Assembly: GCF_947496875.1 (NCBI RefSeq)
Contig: NZ_CANMEH010000002.1
Location: forward strand, 372,001 to 436,000
Source: an uncultured Paracoccus sp.
Lineage (GTDB): Bacteria > Pseudomonadota > Alphaproteobacteria > Rhodobacterales > Rhodobacteraceae
Length of the DNA stretch: 64,000 nucleotides
Direction: 5' to 3'
Each line of letters starts with the position of its first letter. Within the stretch, counting starts at the first letter, position 1. The translations under genes were made by a program, and so were the position numbers. Of this stretch, positions 17,998 to 25,758 are shown one piece after another. The notes under the pieces are model-generated. The model worked only from the letters and a program-made list of their open reading frames with translations, was not told where the DNA came from and made no database searches.

Positions 17998-18420
17998 TCA
18001 GTCCCAGATGGCCGGGTCGGCGATCTCGATCGAGTTGCCAGCGGGATCGCGGAAATAGACGGAGCGGCGGCCGTTCGGCCACCGGAAATCCGCCTCGATG
18101 GCGACGCCGTTCCGTTCCAGATGCGCGCGCCACGCGTCCAGCGTCTCGGCCCCGGCAGCCAGTGCAACATGCCCGGGACCGCGAGCGCCATGTGGGGGCA
18201 CCGGCAGTCTTGCGTCCGGCTCCGGCGGGCGTTCCGTCGCGGTCGGGTTGAAGATCAACAGCACCTGGTTCGGCGCGCCGGCGGTGCGCAGGAAGACATG
18301 CCGGCCGGGCACCCGGACGATCAGGTCAAGGCCGATGATCCCGGTCCAGAAGGCCTCGGCGGCGTCCAGATCGTCGGCATAGAGCGCCGATTCCAGCGTT
18401 CCGATCAGGGGCGGCGTCAC
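17998..18420 (-). CDS. VOC family protein (glyoxalase/bleomycin-resistance fold)
   Basis: A 140-residue single-unit vicinal oxygen chelate protein with paired beta-alpha-beta-beta-beta modules. LESALYADDLDAAEAFWTGIIGL opens the first module, and RSVYFRDPAGNSIEIADPAIW closes the second. HVALAAG supplies a candidate metal-binding His. The start is a GTG at 18420 overlapping the glcF stop (GTGA), so it is co-translated with the glycolate oxidase genes. The substrate is unknown; a role in glyoxylate or methylglyoxal chemistry is only suggested by the neighbours. Confidence 0.87.
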   Translation of the reverse strand: MTPPLIGTLESALYADDLDAAEAFWTGIIGLDLIVRVPGRHVFLRTAGAPNQVLLIFNPTATERPPEPDARLPVPPHGARGPGHVALAAGAETLDAWRAHLERNGVAIEADFRWPNGRRSVYFRDPAGNSIEIADPAIWD

Positions 18421-19787
18421 GCGACCATTCCCGGCGCCGGGGACAGGGCGGCCGGGCACGGCCCGCCCGTGGCCCAGTCCAGCAGCTCGACCGTGTGGAC
18501 GATCGGCAGGTCCGTGCCGGACCCGATCTGGATCATGCAGCCGATATTTCCGGCGGCGACCACGTCGGCGCCCAGAACCTCTATCGTCGCCACCTTGCGG
18601 TCGCGCAACGCGCCCGACAATTCCGGTTGCAGCAGGTTGTAGGTTCCCGCCGATCCACAGCACAGATGGCTGTCCGCCGGGGTGACCACGCGGAAGCCCG
18701 CGCGGCTCAGCAGCGTTTTCGGGGCCGCAACGATCCGCTGGCCGTGCTGCAGGGAACAGGCCGCGTGATAGGCGACACGCAGCCCGCCGTCTCCGTCGGT
18801 TTGCTCAGAACCGGGCGGGCTGGTTTTAGCAGCCTCGGGTAATGTGCCGCCCGGACGCGTGATCGGGGGCAGGCCGTGGCTGTCGAGGAACTCGGTGATG
18901 TCGCGCGCCAGCGATGCGACCCGTTCGGCGCCTGCCCTGTCGGGATCATGCGCGAACATGTGGCCGTAATCCTTGACCGTGGTGCCGCAGCCCGAGGTGT
19001 TGATGATGATCGCGTCCAGCGACTGGTCGGCATCGGCGCTCAGAAATGCCCGGATGGTCCCCCGCGCGGTCTCCAGCGCCGCCGCCTCCTTGCCCATGTG
19101 GTGGGTCAGCGCGCCACAGCAGCCAAGACCGCGGGGAATGACGACCTCGCAGCCCGCCCGGCGCAGCAGCCGGATGGTGGCATCGTTGATGTCCGTGTTC
19201 AGCGCCCGCTGCGCGCAGCCCGTCAGCAGGGCGACCCGGGCCCGACGCTCGCCCAGTGCCGGAAATGTCTGCGGCTCGTCGTTGCGGGACGGCGGCGGCA
19301 GGCGCGGGGGCGCCATCCCGACCATGGCGCGCAACCGTGGATCCGGCAGCAGCCCCGCAAAGGGCCGTGCCATCCGCGCGCCCAGCATCGCCAGCCGGAA
19401 ACGGCGGGGATAGGGCACCACCCGGGCCAGCAGCGCCCGCAAGGCCCGGTCGCGCCAGGGCCGCCGGTAGGTTTCTTCGACATGCACCCGGGCGTGATCG
19501 ATCAGATGCATGTAGTCGACCCCCGACGGGCAGGTGGTCATGCAGGCCAGGCAGGACAGGCAGCGGTCCAGATGCAGGGTGGTCTTTTCGTCGGCCGGGC
19601 GCCCGGCCTCCAGCATGTCCTTGATCAGGTAGATGCGGCCGCGCGGACTGTCGAGTTCGTCACCCAGCACCTGGTAGGTCGGACAGGTCGCGGTGCAGAA
19701 TCCGCAATGGACGCAGGTGCGCAGGATCTGGTTGGACTCCGCGATGCCGGGATCCTGGAGCTGCGCCTCGGTGAAGTTCGTCTGCAT
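18417..19787 (-). CDS. glcF: Glycolate oxidase iron-sulfur subunit
   Basis: GlcF carries electrons from the flavin subunits of glycolate oxidase to the quinone pool. The 456-residue protein has two ferredoxin-like 4Fe-4S motifs, CVHCGFCTATCP near the start and CLSCLACMTTCPSGVDY. Two CCG domains (CCGALTHH and CCGSAGTYN) follow and bind further cofactor. The ATG at 19787 is chosen since GGGAG lies 5 bases upstream; an ATG at 19832 would overlap glcE. It is the third gene of glcD-glcE-glcF. Confidence 0.95.
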   Translation of the reverse strand: MQTNFTEAQLQDPGIAESNQILRTCVHCGFCTATCPTYQVLGDELDSPRGRIYLIKDMLEAGRPADEKTTLHLDRCLSCLACMTTCPSGVDYMHLIDHARVHVEETYRRPWRDRALRALLARVVPYPRRFRLAMLGARMARPFAGLLPDPRLRAMVGMAPPRLPPPSRNDEPQTFPALGERRARVALLTGCAQRALNTDINDATIRLLRRAGCEVVIPRGLGCCGALTHHMGKEAAALETARGTIRAFLSADADQSLDAIIINTSGCGTTVKDYGHMFAHDPDRAGAERVASLARDITEFLDSHGLPPITRPGGTLPEAAKTSPPGSEQTDGDGGLRVAYHAACSLQHGQRIVAAPKTLLSRAGFRVVTPADSHLCCGSAGTYNLLQPELSGALRDRKVATIEVLGADVVAAGNIGCMIQIGSGTDLPIVHTVELLDWATGGPCPAALSPAPGMVA

Positions 19788-19788
19788 C

Positions 19789-20898
19789 TCAGCTCCCTGC
19801 GCCGGCGATCCGCTCGACCCCTGCCCCTGCAAGGATCGAGCGAGGATCGAACTGGGCGCGCAACCCGTCGTTCAGTCTCGCGATCGCCGCCGCGGGCAAC
19901 GGCACCGTCAGGGGCGGTCCGCCATGGACCCGGGTGGCAAACGCACCCTGCGGCAGGTCCGGCACCCAGCCGCGTGGGCTGACCGCCCAGATCAGCGCGC
20001 CGCCCCAGTCGACGGCGCTGCGTCCCGGAAGGCCGTGCAGCACCGCCGGCGCCTGTGACGGGCGGCAGACGATCCGCCACACGGCCCGGCCGCCCTCGCC
20101 GTTGTTTCCTTGCCCGTCCCCCGCCGCGGCGATCATCTCGCGCCGGACCTGCCGCAGCGCGACGAATGCGGCGTCGCCGTCCGCGACCTCGACGGTTCCG
20201 AACACGCCCAACCTGCGGACGAGCGTTTCGGTGCGGATCCTGACGGATCCTTCCAGCCCTTCCAGCCGCAGGACGGTATCGCCGCCCGGCAGGCGTCCCG
20301 CGCCGGTCACGTCCCAGGGTCCGGTCAGCGCCGCCGTCATCGCGTCGACCGCCTGATCGGGTGCCAGTCCGGCCAGGATCAGCGTGACCACGCAGGGGGG
20401 GATCGGTTGCGTCTTCAGGCTGACCTCGGTCAGCACGCCCAGCGTGCCGCGGCTGCCTGCCATCAGCTTGACCAGATCATAGCCGGTGACGTTCTTCATC
20501 ACCCGGCCGCCGTTTCGCACCACCTCGCCCTGCCCGTCGACAAAGCGCACCCCGAGAAGGCTGTCGCGCGCCGCGCCGTCCTTGACCCGGCGCGGTCCGC
20601 TGGCATTCGCCGCAATGACCCCGCCGATGGTGGAACCCTCCGCCTCGTCGGGCTCGAACGCCAGCCGCTGGTGTTCGGCGGCTAACGTCGCGTTCAGCTC
20701 GGCGAGCTGCGTTCCCGCCCGGGCGACGACGGTCAGCGCCGCGGGCTCGTAAAGCGTGATCCCCGTCAGCCCGACGCAGGACAGCCGATCACCCTGCCCC
20801 TCACCCGGCAGCAGGCGGGTGGCCCCGCCCACCGGGGTCAGACGGGTGCGGGCGCCGCGGATCAGCGACGCCAGCTCGGACTCGGTTTCAGGCCGCAT
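19789..20898 (-). CDS. glcE: Glycolate oxidase FAD-binding subunit
   Basis: GlcE is a PCMH-type FAD-binding subunit paired with GlcD in glycolate oxidation. The 369 residues include the FAD segment EPDEAEGSTIGGVIAANASG (near residues 82-101). GGRVMKNVTGYDLVKLMAGS is the classic GlcE motif. It is shorter than GlcD and lacks the full catalytic cap. The start overlaps the end of glcD by 11 bases, and its stop is 1 base from the glcF start, so the three are tightly coupled. Confidence 0.95.
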   Translation of the reverse strand: MRPETESELASLIRGARTRLTPVGGATRLLPGEGQGDRLSCVGLTGITLYEPAALTVVARAGTQLAELNATLAAEHQRLAFEPDEAEGSTIGGVIAANASGPRRVKDGAARDSLLGVRFVDGQGEVVRNGGRVMKNVTGYDLVKLMAGSRGTLGVLTEVSLKTQPIPPCVVTLILAGLAPDQAVDAMTAALTGPWDVTGAGRLPGGDTVLRLEGLEGSVRIRTETLVRRLGVFGTVEVADGDAAFVALRQVRREMIAAAGDGQGNNGEGGRAVWRIVCRPSQAPAVLHGLPGRSAVDWGGALIWAVSPRGWVPDLPQGAFATRVHGGPPLTVPLPAAAIARLNDGLRAQFDPRSILAGAGVERIAGAGS

Positions 20899-22342
20899 TG
20901 CGGCGCGTTTCGCGGCGGCTGGCAGAGCTGTCCAGCGGGAAGACCTTGGCGGCGTTCAACAGCCAGCGCGGATCGAACACGTCCTTGACCCGCATCTGCG
21001 CCTCCAGGTCGGCGGGGGCGAACTGATCGATCATCAGGTCGCGTTTCTCGACCCCCACGCCATGTTCGCCCGTCAGGCAGCCGCCCGCCTCGACGCACAG
21101 GCGCAGGATGTCGGCGCCGAGCGCCTCGACCCGCTCAAGGTCGCCCGGCCGGTTCGCGTCGAAGATGATCAACGGATGCATGTTGCCGTCGCCGGCATGG
21201 AACACGTTGGCGACCGGCAGTCCGGACTCGGCCGACATCTCGCCGATGCGCTTCAGCACCTGTGGCAGGGCAGATACGGGGATGGTGCCATCCAGACACA
21301 TGTAGTCGCCCATCTGTCCCATGGCGCCGAACGCCGACTTCCGGCCCAGCCAGATACGGCGCGACTCATCCTCGGACTTGCTCTCGCGGAACTCGACCGG
21401 ATCGAAACGGGCCGCGATGTCGCGGATCAGGGCCAGCTGCTCGTCGATCTCGGCGTCCGTGCCCTCGACCTCGATGATCAGCAGCGCCTCGCAGTCGGGA
21501 TAGCCGGGTCGGGCGAATTTCTCGGTCGCGCGGATGCAGGGCCGGTCCATGAACTCGATCGCCACCGGCAGGACACCGGCGCGGATGATGGCGGCGACGC
21601 ATTCGCCGGCGGTCTCGCTGCTGTCGAACCCGACCAGAACCGGACGGGCGCCCGCAGGCTTTGGCAGGATCCGCAGCGTCGCCTCGGTCACCACGCCCAG
21701 CTGCCCCTCGGCGCCACAGACGACGCCCAGCAGATCCAGGCCCGGCGTCTCGCCCATCGGCCCGCCAAGCTCGACCACCGTGCCGTCCATCAGCACCATC
21801 GTCACGCCCAGCAGGTTGTTCGTGGTGACGCCGTACTTCAGGCAATGCGCCCCGCCGGAATTCATGCCGATATTGCCGCCGATCGCGCAGGCGAGTTGGC
21901 TGGAGGGATCGGGGGCATAGAAGAACCCGGCTTCGGACACCGCCTCAGACACGGACAGGTTGGTGCGGCCGGCCTGCACCCGGATCACCCGGTCGCCGTA
22001 ATCGACATCCAGCACCTGGTTCATGCGCGCGAGGCCCAGCACGACTGCATCGGCAGTGGGCATCGACCCGCCAGCCAGACTGGTGCCCGCGCCCCGCGGG
22101 ACCACCGGCACGCCTTCGTCGTGGCACAGCTTCAGAACCGCCGCCACTTCGCCCGTGGTCGTGGGCAGCACCACTGCCAGTGGCGGGCAGCGATAGGCCG
22201 ACAGCGCGTCGCATTCATAGGCCCGCGCCTCGACAGGGTCGTCGATGACCTTGCCGGCGCCACCCGCCAGCACGGCCCGCAGCCGGGCGACGATCGCGCC
22301 CCGCCGGGCGATCACCGACTGGTCGGGCGCGGGCATCTGCAT
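20888..22342 (-). CDS. glcD: Glycolate oxidase catalytic FAD subunit
   Basis: GlcD oxidises glycolate (or D-lactate-like 2-hydroxy acids) to glyoxylate. The 484-residue protein has the FAD-binding PCMH domain with VPRGAGTSLAGG (about residues 83-94) and IGGNIGMNSGGAHCLKYG. The C-terminal FAD-oxidase domain carries HAGDGNMHPLI and GEHGVGVEKRDLM, with active-site His residues. The start ATG overlaps the stop of the DUF465 gene by one base. It lets the cell use glycolate released by phototrophs or made by phosphoglycolate salvage. Confidence 0.96.
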   Translation of the reverse strand: MQMPAPDQSVIARRGAIVARLRAVLAGGAGKVIDDPVEARAYECDALSAYRCPPLAVVLPTTTGEVAAVLKLCHDEGVPVVPRGAGTSLAGGSMPTADAVVLGLARMNQVLDVDYGDRVIRVQAGRTNLSVSEAVSEAGFFYAPDPSSQLACAIGGNIGMNSGGAHCLKYGVTTNNLLGVTMVLMDGTVVELGGPMGETPGLDLLGVVCGAEGQLGVVTEATLRILPKPAGARPVLVGFDSSETAGECVAAIIRAGVLPVAIEFMDRPCIRATEKFARPGYPDCEALLIIEVEGTDAEIDEQLALIRDIAARFDPVEFRESKSEDESRRIWLGRKSAFGAMGQMGDYMCLDGTIPVSALPQVLKRIGEMSAESGLPVANVFHAGDGNMHPLIIFDANRPGDLERVEALGADILRLCVEAGGCLTGEHGVGVEKRDLMIDQFAPADLEAQMRVKDVFDPRWLLNAAKVFPLDSSASRRETRRNAA

Positions 22343-22581
22343 CAGCGTGCCTCACCGATCAGTCGGGCAATCTCGTCCTTCAGATTAGCCCGGCGCTTGC
22401 GCAGTTCGGCCTCGGCCTCTTCGGACATCGGAGTCTGGCGGGATTCGGCGCCCGCAACCTCGTCGTTGACGGCGTCGTAGTCGTCCAGCAGGCGGGCGAA
22501 CCGGGTGTTTTCGACCTTCAGCTTGTGGATCACGGCTGCATCGGTGGGGAATTCTTCGTGGATGGCATGAGGTGCGGCCAT
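22342..22581 (-). CDS. DUF465 (YdcH-like) small protein
   Basis: A 79-residue, highly charged, mostly helical protein. The DUF465 pattern is clear: HEEFPTDAAVIHKLKVENTRFARLLDDYD near the start and LRKRRANLKDEIARLI at the end. These suggest a coiled-coil hairpin. The function is unknown. It is the first gene ahead of glcD with a TGATG overlap, and is the promoter-proximal gene of the glc unit here. It is divergent from the DUF599 gene. Confidence 0.88.
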   Translation of the reverse strand: MAAPHAIHEEFPTDAAVIHKLKVENTRFARLLDDYDAVNDEVAGAESRQTPMSEEAEAELRKRRANLKDEIARLIGEAR

Positions 22582-22667
22582 GTCCGACTCCTGTTCAAGG
22601 GGATGATCACAGGATACAGGGCGGGAACGGCACTGGCAACGGCCAGCGCCACAGCCGGGCTGGATGC

Positions 22668-23369
22668 ATGAACCTGTTGGACCGACTGCCCCTGACGCTT
22701 GGCCCCGCCGACCTGCTGGCGCTGACGGTGCTGTTTCTTGCGTGGTTCGGGGTCGGCCATGTCATCGAACATCCGCCCCGGCTCCGGCCGTCCGTCTCGG
22801 TGCTGATGAAGCGCCATCGGCGCGACTGGATGAAGGCGTTCCTGACCCGCGACAACCGCATCTATGACGGCAACACGCTGATGGGCCTGCGCGAGGGCAC
22901 CTCGTTCTTTGCCTCGGCCTGCATGATTGCGCTGGGGGGTGGGCTGGCGCTGCTGGGCAACACGGCGCCGCTGATCGGCATCGCCCGCGAGCTGGAGGCA
23001 GGCGACGTTCCGGCCCTGCTGCTGCAACTCAAGATCCTGCTGATCCTGATCTTCGTGGCCAACGCCTTTCTCAAGTTCGTGTGGGCGCACCGGCTGTTCG
23101 GCTATTGTGCGATCATGATGGCCGCGGTTCCGAACGATCCCGACCACCCGCAGGCGCCCAACCGCGCGATGGCCGCGGCGGAACTGAACATCCACGCCGC
23201 GCGCAACTACAATATCGGGCTGCGCGCCGTCTATTTCGCGCTGGGGGCGATGGGATGGCTGCTGGGCCCGCTGGGGCTGGTGACCGGCGTCGCGATCGTC
23301 ACCACCACATCCCTGCGCCGCGAATTCGCATCGGGATCACGCCGCGCCATCCTGCGCGAGCTGAGCTGA
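22668..23369 (+). CDS. DUF599 membrane protein
   Basis: A 233-residue inner-membrane protein with four predicted hydrophobic segments: near residues 12-27, 80-105, 117-138 and 190-210. Typical DUF599 features are WMKAFLTRDNRIYDGN after the first segment and the polar stretch NRAMAAAELNIHAARNYNIGLRAVYFALG. The function is unknown. The ATG at 22668 begins the conserved region; the frame is open further upstream, but that part is unlike a protein. It ends 16 bases from the convergent hydratase gene. Confidence 0.86.
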   Translation: MNLLDRLPLTLGPADLLALTVLFLAWFGVGHVIEHPPRLRPSVSVLMKRHRRDWMKAFLTRDNRIYDGNTLMGLREGTSFFASACMIALGGGLALLGNTAPLIGIARELEAGDVPALLLQLKILLILIFVANAFLKFVWAHRLFGYCAIMMAAVPNDPDHPQAPNRAMAAAELNIHAARNYNIGLRAVYFALGAMGWLLGPLGLVTGVAIVTTTSLRREFASGSRRAILRELS

Positions 23370-23385
23370 GCCTGCCGCCACCCGC

Positions 23386-24186
23386 TCAGCGCTGCCAGCG
23401 CGGGGATTGCTTGTCGAAGAACGCGCCGATGCCGTGCGGCCCCTCGTCGTCTTCCCAGACCTCGACCAGCCGCTCGATGGTCATCTCGATCACCTCGGGG
23501 TCGATACGCGGCCCCAGCGCGCGGGTCAGCGCCTTGGCCGCGGCCACCGCCTTTGGCGCGGTCTGCAGATAGGGCACCACCTCGTCCTCGACGGCCGCGT
23601 CCAGATCTTCGGCATCGACGACATGGGACAGCAGGTTCAGGTCGCGCGCCTCGGCCGCGTCGAAGATGCGGCCCGACATGAACACCCGCCGCGCCCGGTC
23701 CTCGCCCATGCGGGCCACCACATACGGACCGATGGTGGCCGGGATCAGCCCCAGTCGCGTCTCGGTCAGGCCGAACTTCACCCCATGCACGCCGATCGCC
23801 ACGTCGCAGACCGCCATCATCCCCAGCCCGCCACCAAAGGCGTTGCCGTGCACCCGTCCGATCAGAGGCTTGGGCAGGGTGTTGAGCGCGTTCAGCATCA
23901 GCGCCAGCTGCCGCGCCCCGGCACGCCGGGTCTCCGCGTCGGCGGTCATCTGCGCCTGCATCCAGGCGAGGTCGCCACCGGCACAGAAGCTCTTGCCTTC
24001 GGCCGCCAGGATCACCGCGCGGATCGCGGGATCGCCCCCCAGCTCGGCGGCGGCGCGGGTCAGGTCGTCCAGCATCTGCGCCGACAGCGCGTTGTGCTTG
24101 TCGGCGCGGGCCAGCCACAGCGTGCTGATGCCGCGCGCGTCGGTCTCGATGCGGATCGTCTGATAGCTCATGCCGGTTCCGCTCAT
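23386..24186 (-). CDS. liuC: Enoyl-CoA hydratase/isomerase, probably methylglutaconyl-CoA hydratase
   Basis: A 266-residue crotonase-fold enzyme. Within a leucine operon it should hydrate 3-methylglutaconyl-CoA to HMG-CoA. HNALSAQMLDDL and the oxyanion-hole segment EGKSFCAGGDLAWMQAQ (about residues 62-78) are present. GNAFGGGLGMMAVCDVAIG supplies the second oxyanion-hole glycine, and FGLTETRLGLIPATIGPYV a catalytic Glu. The start ATG overlaps the liuE stop (ATGA). It is the last gene of the operon; an alternative ATG lies 5 codons later. Confidence 0.92.
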   Translation of the reverse strand: MSGTGMSYQTIRIETDARGISTLWLARADKHNALSAQMLDDLTRAAAELGGDPAIRAVILAAEGKSFCAGGDLAWMQAQMTADAETRRAGARQLALMLNALNTLPKPLIGRVHGNAFGGGLGMMAVCDVAIGVHGVKFGLTETRLGLIPATIGPYVVARMGEDRARRVFMSGRIFDAAEARDLNLLSHVVDAEDLDAAVEDEVVPYLQTAPKAVAAAKALTRALGPRIDPEVIEMTIERLVEVWEDDEGPHGIGAFFDKQSPRWQR

Positions 24187-25046
24187 CCCTGTCCTCTCAT
24201 CCCCTGCGCCATGACGGCCGCGCGATGCAGCACGTCCATGTCCAGTCCGGTCGGCCTGCCGCGCGCGGCCAGATGCGCCGCGACCTTTTCCGTGGCCACG
24301 TTGCCCGCCGCCCCGGGTGCGTAGGGGCAGCCGCCCAGCCCCCCCACTGCCGCATCGAAGATGTGCAGTCCGCGGTCCAGACTGGCGTCGATGTTGTCCA
24401 GCGCGCGCCCGGCAGTGTCGTGATAATGCCCGGCCAATCGCTCGGCCGGGATCTCGTCAAGGGTCGCGGCCAGCATGGCGTCGATCGCCTCGGGGGTGGC
24501 CCGCCCGATGGTGTCGCCCAGGCTGATTTCCGCGCAGCCGAGGGCAAACAGCCGCGCCGCCACCCTTGCGGCCTGGGCCGGCGGAATCCGCCCGTCGAAC
24601 GGGCAGTCGGTCACGACGCTGACATAGCCGCGAACCGGAATGCCGTCGGCGGCGGCGGCCTGCAGGATCGGCACGAACCGGTCGATGCTGTCGTCGATCG
24701 AACAGTTCAGGTTGGCGCGCGAAAACCCCTCGGATGCCGAGGCGAAGACCGCGACCTCGTCGGCCCGGGCCGCCCGCGCCGCCTCGTAGCCGCGCAGGTT
24801 CGGGGTCAGCGCGGTATAGCGCACCCCCGGCACACGGCGGATCCCGGCCAGAACGTCCCCCGAATCCGCCATCTGCGGCACCCATTTCGGGCTGACGAAG
24901 CTGGCCACCTCGATGCGGCGGAACCCGGCGGCGGACAGGAGGTCGACCAGCGCGATCTTGTCTGCCGTCGGAATCAGGCGGCTTTCGTTCTGCAGCCCGT
25001 CGCGGGGCCCCATCTCAACGATCTCGACGAACGAGCGATCAGGCAT
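24183..25046 (-). CDS. liuE: Hydroxymethylglutaryl-CoA lyase
   Basis: This enzyme splits HMG-CoA to acetoacetate and acetyl-CoA, the last step of leucine breakdown. The 287-residue TIM-barrel protein has EMGPRDGLQNES at its start (catalytic Asp and Arg). FASASEGFSRANLNCS and HYHDTAGRALDNI (metal-binding His pair) follow. The mobile loop GGLGGCPYAPGAAGNVATE includes the catalytic Cys. The ATG at 25046 is chosen because it starts the conserved domain and overlaps the end of the GST gene by only 8 bases. Confidence 0.96.
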   Translation of the reverse strand: MPDRSFVEIVEMGPRDGLQNESRLIPTADKIALVDLLSAAGFRRIEVASFVSPKWVPQMADSGDVLAGIRRVPGVRYTALTPNLRGYEAARAARADEVAVFASASEGFSRANLNCSIDDSIDRFVPILQAAAADGIPVRGYVSVVTDCPFDGRIPPAQAARVAARLFALGCAEISLGDTIGRATPEAIDAMLAATLDEIPAERLAGHYHDTAGRALDNIDASLDRGLHIFDAAVGGLGGCPYAPGAAGNVATEKVAAHLAARGRPTGLDMDVLHRAAVMAQGMRGQG

Positions 25047-25758
25047 GGGGAAGCTCGTAGAAGTCGCGCTGGTAAAGCAGAGGTTGCCCCTCCTGCGGCA
25101 GCGCCGCCCGGAAGGCCGGACGCGCGGTGCAGCGATCGACATAGGCCTGCAGCGCGGGGGGCAGCCGCACGAAGCGGCCGGCAGTCCAGACAGACCAGCC
25201 GACGGCGCAGTCGACGCCCGAAAACCCCTGGGCCATCAACCAGTCCTGATCGGCAACGGTGCCTTCGACCAACCGCAGGGTGCGGGCCAGCCGCGCGGTT
25301 TCCAGCTTCATCACCGTCAGTGACCGGTCCGCGGGATCGCGCAGCATCAGATGGCTCTGCGTCAGGTTCGCGATGTGCTGGCCGATGGTCTCCGCAAAGT
25401 GCAGCCAGTCGAGCCACGCGAGCCGCCCGTCGCTGCCCGGTTCGCGCCACAGATGCGGACCGCGGGTCTCGCACAGATATTCGATCATCGCCCCGGATTC
25501 GTGGATCACGCTGCCGTCGATCTGCAGCGCAGGGGCGCGTCCCACGGGGTGCACCGCTTCGTACTCGGCCCCGCGCATGTCCTTGGAGCGCAGGTCCATG
25601 ACCCGCAGCGCAAAGGGCAGGTCCAGCTCGTTCAGCAGCCAGAGGATCCGCATCGACCGCGACATCGGCACATGCCACAGCACGATGTCGCCGGCCGCGC
25701 CCCGGACCGGGCCGCCCTCGGCCGGCGGGGGCGCTGCGATCGGGGTGGGATCGGTCAT
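25039..25758 (-). CDS. Glutathione S-transferase family protein
   Basis: A 239-residue protein with an N-terminal thioredoxin-like domain after a Pro-rich leader. LWHVPMSRSMRILWLLNELDLPF is the glutathione-domain opening, with Ser at the usual catalytic place. HPVGRAPALQIDGSVIHESGAMIEYL carries the cis-Pro and the glutathione-binding Glu-Ser. An all-helical C-terminal domain follows. It is embedded between mccA and liuE with overlaps on both sides, so it is expressed with leucine breakdown. Its job there, perhaps detoxifying reactive enoyl-CoA products, is an inference. Confidence 0.88.
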   Translation of the reverse strand: MTDPTPIAAPPPAEGGPVRGAAGDIVLWHVPMSRSMRILWLLNELDLPFALRVMDLRSKDMRGAEYEAVHPVGRAPALQIDGSVIHESGAMIEYLCETRGPHLWREPGSDGRLAWLDWLHFAETIGQHIANLTQSHLMLRDPADRSLTVMKLETARLARTLRLVEGTVADQDWLMAQGFSGVDCAVGWSVWTAGRFVRLPPALQAYVDRCTARPAFRAALPQEGQPLLYQRDFYELPHA